From positions 1 through 9,677 of the forward strand of contig JAJBVJ010000220.1 in the NCBI GenBank assembly GCA_020859875.1: 9,677 nt of DNA, written 5' to 3'. Positions 6,481 to 9,677 of this stretch are shown here, in pieces. Made by a program: the position numbers and the translations under genes. Numbering within the stretch: the stretch's first letter is position 1; each line of letters starts with the position of its first letter. The notes below the pieces were generated by a model. It was not told the DNA's origin, did no database searches, and saw only the letters and a program-made list of their open reading frames with translations. Origin of the DNA: Rikenellaceae bacterium. GTDB lineage: Bacteria > Bacteroidota > Bacteroidia > Bacteroidales > Rikenellaceae.

Positions 6481-6776
6481 GTTAAATAGCACGAAAAGTA
6501 AGAATAAAAAACCTGATCTTTAAATTTTTATCTTCGACGGTTCGCGGGATTCTTCGGCACCGGCCAGGGGTGGCCCTCCCGCGTATCGGCAAATGAGTAG
6601 GGGTATACCTGCACATGGATATTATGGCGATTTTCAATCCGGCGATGCCGATAGAATTCTTTTCCATTCACTCCGGGCGCCGGAGGCTCCGTCCCGGGCG
6701 CCTACCCGGAAATATAACCGCTTGGGCCGAATGTAAACAATATTTAACATATCGACCGCTTTTTTAAAATTTGTAC
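6481..6776. other. Intergenic stretch with no recognisable gene
   Basis: About 300 bases between the divergent epimerase and his promoters. The left part is AT-rich and the middle (6540-6710) is GC-rich. Seen here: an inverted repeat CTCCGG-GCG-CCGGAG at 6671-6685 without a T run, and a direct repeat CCGGGCGCC at 6673-6681 and 6694-6702. Short open frames exist (for example ATG 6593 to TAA 6736 on the plus strand, 47 codons), but none shows a recognisable protein pattern or promoter. Confidence 0.6.
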
Positions 6777-6785
6777 TAATTTTGT
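6777..6785 (+). promoter_or_regulatory. Bacteroidota-type -7 element of the his operon
   Basis: TAATTTTGT matches TAnnTTTG plus pyrimidine in an AT-rich region. The base composition of 6741-6783 contrasts sharply with the GC-rich stretch just upstream. No TTTG is seen 19-20 bases upstream, so the -33 side is weak. Predicted transcription start is near 6790, about 22 bases before the leader peptide start at 6812 and about 180 bases before hisG, the right layout for a leader attenuator. Confidence 0.6.
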
Positions 6786-6811
6786 AACCGTATAAAGCAA
6801 TACGATAGAAA

Positions 6812-6865
6812 GTGAATATTTCTGCACATACCGCCCACCGTCACCATCTTCCCCTGGCAGGGTAA
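6812..6865 (+). CDS. hisL: Histidine operon leader peptide (17 codons, four His)
   Basis: A short frame GTG AAT ATT TCT GCA CAT ACC GCC CAC CGT CAC CAT CTT CCC CTG GCA GGG TAA encodes M-N-I-S-A-H-T-A-H-R-H-H-L-P-L-A-G. Four of the seven codons 6 to 12 are His. An in-frame TAG lies at 6806-6808, so GTG at 6812 is the only plausible conventional start. It sits between the his promoter and hisG. Its stop codon (6863-6865) lies inside the antiterminator segment 6860-6868, which is what ribosome-mediated attenuation needs. The peptide itself is not expected to have a function; its translation is the histidine sensor. The GTG start and lack of a Shine-Dalgarno sequence are the main uncertainties. 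Confidence 0.83.
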   Translation: MNISAHTAHRHHLPLAG

Positions 6866-6945
6866 GTCGGCGATTTTGGCGTGCGCGGTGCGGTGCAACA
6901 CAAAATATGAAAGACTTACCCCCGGCGGGTAAGTCTTTCGTTTTT
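6836..6945 (+). promoter_or_regulatory. Ribosome-mediated transcription attenuator controlling hisGDC
   Basis: Four mutually exclusive segments are visible. Segment 1 (CTTCCCC, 6848-6854), right after the last His codon, pairs with 6860-6866 around a TGGCA loop (six pairs, one C-U mismatch). An outer stem between CACCG-T-CACC (6836-6845, the His codons) and GGTGCGGTG (6887-6895) can enclose it. Segment 2, GGGTAAGTC (6860-6868), overlaps the leader stop codon and is perfectly complementary to segment 3, GACTTACCC (6913-6921). Segment 4 (6927-6939) begins with an exact copy of segment 2 and forms the terminator with segment 3. A CTGG at 6854-6857 can add four more pairs to the 2:3 helix past a CA bulge. 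Predicted logic: a ribosome stalled at His codons frees segment 2 and hisG is read; a ribosome at the leader stop masks segment 2 and transcription ends. Confidence 0.85.
6909..6945 (+). terminator. Leader terminator of the his operon
   Basis: GAAAGACTTACCC (6909-6921) and GGGTAAGTCTTTC (6927-6939) form a perfect 13-bp stem with a CCGGC loop, followed by GTTTTT (6940-6945). It lies 23 bases before the hisG start and behind the operon's promoter, so it can only act as a conditional (attenuator) terminator, with an alternative fold supplied by 6860-6868. Confidence 0.92.
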
Positions 6946-6968
6946 AAAGGGAACATAAATAAAGATAT

Positions 6969-7829
6969 ATGGAAAAATTACTACGGCTGGCGGTACAGGC
7001 CAAGGGAAGGCTAAACGAAGAGAGCATACAACTTCTGGAGGAGTGCGGTGTGACGGTCGAGGAGAGCAAGCGCAAACTGGTGGCCCGCTGCGGCGGCTTT
7101 CCCGTCGAAGTGCTCTATCTGCGCGACGACGATATTCCGCAAGCGGTCTCGATGGGGGTTGCGGATATAGGGATCGTCGGCCTGAACGAGGTGGAGGAAA
7201 AGGGATTTCCGGTGGATGTTCTCCATCGGCTGGGCTTCGGCGCGTGCCGCCTGTCCCTTGCCGTTCCGAAAGGCGCCGGATACACCGGGACGGATTGGTT
7301 CGCCGGAAGGCGCATCGCAACTTCCTATCCCGAAATTCTCACAAGGTACTTTACCTCCAAAGGCATCGAAGCACACATCCACCAGATCGCCGGTTCGGTG
7401 GAGATAGCCCCTTCGGTAGGGATGGCCGACGCGATCTTCGACATAGTAAGCTCCGGCGGGACGCTCGTGCGCAACGGCCTTGCGGAGGTAGAGACGGTGA
7501 TGGAATCACAGGCCGTTGTTATCGGCAATGTGGAACTCGGCGAATCCAAACTCGCTCTGGTGAAACAACTGCTGTTCCGGTTCGAGGCCGTGGAGCGCAG
7601 CCGCGGGCTCAAATATGTACTTATGAACCTGCCGCGCGAAAAGGTTACAGAAGCGGTCTCCCTGCTGCCGGGCCTTAAAAGCCCCACCGTCCTGCCCCTG
7701 GCGGATGAGGGGTGGTGCTCACTCCACGCGGTGATCCGGGAGGCAGACCTCTGGGAGCGCATAGAGAGCCTCAAAGGGATCGGTGCCGAGGATATACTGG
7801 TACTTACAATGGAAAAAACGATACCCTGA
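6969..7829 (+). CDS. hisG: ATP phosphoribosyltransferase, long form (HisG)
   Basis: A 286-residue HisG, which joins ATP and PRPP to give N1-(5-phosphoribosyl)-ATP, the committed step of histidine synthesis, in the cytoplasm. The catalytic halves show RLAVQAKGRL (6-15), GVADIGIVGLNEV (63-75) and the PRPP-binding stretch DAIFDIVSSGGTLV (154-167). The C-terminal regulatory domain (about 215-286) is present, with PGLKSPTVLPL (234-244), GWCSLHAVI (248-256) and ILVLTMEK (276-283). This makes it the long, hexameric form that binds histidine itself and needs no HisZ subunit. The ATG at 6969 follows an AT-rich region with no close Shine-Dalgarno sequence. It is the first gene of the operon behind the His leader attenuator, so both feedback and attenuation probably control it. 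Its TGA overlaps the hisD ATG. Confidence 0.98.
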   Translation: MEKLLRLAVQAKGRLNEESIQLLEECGVTVEESKRKLVARCGGFPVEVLYLRDDDIPQAVSMGVADIGIVGLNEVEEKGFPVDVLHRLGFGACRLSLAVPKGAGYTGTDWFAGRRIATSYPEILTRYFTSKGIEAHIHQIAGSVEIAPSVGMADAIFDIVSSGGTLVRNGLAEVETVMESQAVVIGNVELGESKLALVKQLLFRFEAVERSRGLKYVLMNLPREKVTEAVSLLPGLKSPTVLPLADEGWCSLHAVIREADLWERIESLKGIGAEDILVLTMEKTIP

Positions 7830-9127
7830 TGGAAATCATCTTCAACCCGCCCAGGGGCGAGTGGGAAAAATATTTCTCGCGGGCCGGTCACGACGACCAG
7901 ACGATCGCTGCGGCCGTTGCCCGGATCGTCGCCCGCGTACGGGAGGAGGACGACGACGCCCTTACGGCGCTGGCCGAATCGATCGACGGGGTGAAGCTCG
8001 ACTATATCGAGGTGCCGCAGGCGGTCATGCGGCAGGCGGCGGCGAAGGTCTCCGCCGAGCTAAAGGGGTACCTGGAAACCGCGGCCGGGAATATACGCCG
8101 GTTTCACGAGGCACAACGCTCCGCAACCATAGATATGGAGACCATGCCCGGCGTTAGGTGCGTCCGGAGGGTAGTCGCCATCGACCGGGTAGGCATATAT
8201 GTTCCGGGTGGAACGGCGCCCCTGGTCTCGACCGTTTTGATGCTCGGCATACCGGCCCGGATCGCCGGCTGCCGTGAGACGATTCTCTGTACACCCCCTT
8301 CGCGCGGCGGGACGGTGGTTCCCGAGATCGCCTACGCGGCGAACCTCTGCGGGATAGAGCGCATCTTCCTTGCCGGCGGGGCCCAGGCCATTGCGGCCAT
8401 GGCCTACGGAACGCGCACGGTGCCGAAGGTGGACAAGATATTCGGCCCCGGAAACCGTTATGTAACAAAGGCGAAACAACTACTTTCGGTTTCCGAGGTG
8501 GCCATAGATATGCCGGCGGGGCCGTCGGAGGTGATGATTTTGGCCGACGGGACAGCCGTGCCCGAATTCACCGCGGCGGATATGCTCTCGCAGGCGGAGC
8601 ACGGCCCGGACAGCCAGGCCATGCTGGTCTGCAACTCGCTCGCATTCGCCGAGCAGGTGAGGCGCCAGGTCGACAAGCAGCTCGAGAATTTACCCCGGCG
8701 GGAGCAGGCTGCGGCATCCGTCGCCCGGAGCCGCATACTGGTGATGGATAATGTAGACGAGATGATCGATCTGGCCAACGGCTATGCCGCGGAACACTTG
8801 ATAATCTGCATGGAAGAGGCCTGGGAGGTTGCCCGGCGGATAACCTGTGCCGGCAGCATCTTCATCGGCAACTACTCCCCCGAGAGCGCGGGCGACTACA
8901 CCTCGGGTACCAATCATACTCTCCCCACATCGGGCTGGGCACGGGCCTACTCCGGAGTGAACCTCGACAGCTTCACCAAGAAGATAACCCTTCAGGAACT
9001 TACCCCCGAAGGGCTGGCGGCCCTCGCCCCGGCCGTGGCCGGGATAGCCCGGGCCGAAGGGCTCGAAGGCCATGCGCGGGCGGTGGAGGTAAGGATGGCG
9101 GCAATATCGCCCCGGACAACAGAATAA
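7829..9127 (+). CDS. hisD: Histidinol dehydrogenase (HisD)
   Basis: A 432-residue HisD, the zinc-dependent enzyme that oxidises L-histidinol to L-histidine in two NAD-linked steps. Visible family marks: VGIYVPGGTAPLVST (121-135), LAGGAQAIAAMAYGT (181-195), DKIFGPGNRYVT (202-213), zinc ligands Q255 and H258 in SQAEHG, catalytic E322-H323 in YAAEHL, D356 in GDYTSGTNH, and H415 in GLEGHARAVEVR. Length is standard. The ATG at 7829 overlaps the hisG stop by one base (TGATG), indicating coupled translation. The frame stays open upstream to 7712, but that extension lies inside hisG. hisC follows after 14 bases. Confidence 0.98.
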   Translation: MEIIFNPPRGEWEKYFSRAGHDDQTIAAAVARIVARVREEDDDALTALAESIDGVKLDYIEVPQAVMRQAAAKVSAELKGYLETAAGNIRRFHEAQRSATIDMETMPGVRCVRRVVAIDRVGIYVPGGTAPLVSTVLMLGIPARIAGCRETILCTPPSRGGTVVPEIAYAANLCGIERIFLAGGAQAIAAMAYGTRTVPKVDKIFGPGNRYVTKAKQLLSVSEVAIDMPAGPSEVMILADGTAVPEFTAADMLSQAEHGPDSQAMLVCNSLAFAEQVRRQVDKQLENLPRREQAAASVARSRILVMDNVDEMIDLANGYAAEHLIICMEEAWEVARRITCAGSIFIGNYSPESAGDYTSGTNHTLPTSGWARAYSGVNLDSFTKKITLQELTPEGLAALAPAVAGIARAEGLEGHARAVEVRMAAISPRTTE

Positions 9128-9141
9128 ACCGAGGAAATAAG

Positions 9142-9677
9142 ATGGCGGAACACGAAAGCCTGCTGAGAGAAAACATAAAAAAGCTAACCCCCTACTCCAC
9201 CGCCCGCGACGAGTACGACGGGCCGCTTGGAATATATCTCGATGCGAATGAAAACCCGTTCGAGAGCGGTTACAACCGCTACCCCGACCCTCACCAGCGG
9301 GCGCTCAAACGGCAGCTTGCCGCCATCAAGGGCACCGAGCCGGACAATATCTTTATCGGCAACGGCAGCGACGAGGCGATAGATATTCTCTACCGCATAT
9401 TCTGCGAACCGGGCCGGGACAATGCGGTCTCGATCGCCCCCACCTACGGAATGTACAGGGTGGCGGCGGCGATAAACGACGTGCAGCTGCGGGAAGTCGC
9501 CCTCGGGGAGAATTTTGCCTTCTCGGCCCGGGAGCTACTCGCCGCCGCGGACGGAAACACCAGGCTCGCCTTCCTCTGCTCCCCGAACAACCCTACGGGT
9601 AACCTGCTCGATGAGGCCGAGGTGGAAAAGTTTATAACTTCGTTCGAAGGGATCACCGTTCTGGACGAGGCCTATAT
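9142..9677 (+). CDS. hisC: Histidinol-phosphate aminotransferase (HisC), 5' part
   Basis: 178 codons of an intact frame run off the right edge, about half of the usual ~345-residue enzyme. HisC is a PLP-dependent aminotransferase that converts imidazole-acetol phosphate and glutamate to histidinol phosphate. Seen: YLDANENPF (32-40), NRYPDPHQ (45-52), IGNGSDEAIDIL (72-83), PTYGMY (100-105), CSPNNPTGN (146-154) and DEAY (175-178), whose Asp contacts the PLP ring nitrogen. The catalytic lysine would lie beyond the window. The ATG at 9142 is preceded by GAGGAAAT (9131-9138), a purine-rich Shine-Dalgarno-like stretch unusual among the starts in this window. It is 14 bp after hisD in the same operon. 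Confidence 0.97.
   Translation, partial: MAEHESLLRENIKKLTPYSTARDEYDGPLGIYLDANENPFESGYNRYPDPHQRALKRQLAAIKGTEPDNIFIGNGSDEAIDILYRIFCEPGRDNAVSIAPTYGMYRVAAAINDVQLREVALGENFAFSARELLAAADGNTRLAFLCSPNNPTGNLLDEAEVEKFITSFEGITVLDEAY

Noticed and set aside
6593..6736. 47-codon plus-strand frame in the intergenic region
   Set aside because: No promoter, no recognisable composition or motif; it could be chance in GC-rich DNA.
6744..6956. 70-codon minus-strand frame across the his leader
   Set aside because: It is the antisense of the leader and attenuator hairpins, whose conserved logic explains the sequence.
7712..7828. Upstream extension of hisD
   Set aside because: It lies wholly inside hisG in another frame; homologous HisD begins at the MEIIFNPPRGEW segment, starting at the ATG overlapping the hisG stop.
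1..9677. CRISPR arrays, tRNA/rRNA genes, insertion sequences or phage genes
   Set aside because: No regularly spaced repeats, tRNA cloverleaf signature, transposase or phage-type protein was seen on either strand.

Overview
The window reads as a chromosomal segment of a Bacteroidales bacterium with fairly high GC, possibly Rikenellaceae/Alistipes-like (the family is an inference from general feel only). Three things support Bacteroidota. Several genes are preceded by the phylum's sigma-factor -7 element TAnnTTTG (TATCTTTGC at 507, TAACTTTGT at 2894, TAATTTTGT at 6777, TATCTTTGT on the minus strand at 6480), once with a well-spaced TTTG -33 box. Most starts lack a clear Shine-Dalgarno sequence. 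The gene set (a small basic membrane protein, mutL, rhomboid protease, endonuclease/exonuclease/phosphatase protein, lipoprotein-type aldose epimerase) is also typical of the phylum.

Layout. Bases 2-319 are the 3' end of a dnaJ-type co-chaperone gene. After an intergenic stretch with a small terminator and a duplicated promoter-like element come, on the plus strand, a 115-residue two-helix membrane protein, mutL (646 aa), a rhomboid protease (204 aa) and a membrane-anchored endonuclease/exonuclease/phosphatase-fold protein (384 aa). Bases 4788-5219 look empty but hold a multiply frameshifted relic of a YhcH/YjgK/YiaL (EbgC-like) sugar-metabolism gene. A strong hairpin with T-rich flanks follows, and then a convergent minus-strand gene for a lipoprotein aldose 1-epimerase. 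About 300 bp with no recognisable gene separates this from the histidine operon hisG-hisD-hisC, which continues past the right edge.

The most interesting element lies in front of hisG. There is a promoter, a 17-codon GTG-started leader ORF whose middle reads H-T-A-H-R-H-H, and a 13-bp terminator hairpin with a T run just before hisG. A 9-nt segment overlapping the leader stop codon is an exact copy of part of the 3' arm of the terminator, so it can pair with the 5' arm as an antiterminator. A further segment right after the His codons can sequester it. This is a complete four-segment ribosome-mediated transcription attenuator: stalling at His codons would favour the antiterminator and hisG expression, and smooth translation to the leader stop would favour termination.

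How the genes work together: HisG (long form with its own regulatory domain), HisD and HisC catalyse the first, last and a middle step of histidine synthesis, controlled in cis by the leader and probably by feedback on HisG. MutL is the mismatch-repair matchmaker; its C-terminal endonuclease motifs look non-canonical. The rhomboid and phosphatase-fold proteins are membrane proteins with unknown substrates. The epimerase lipoprotein is probably involved in sugar use at the envelope.
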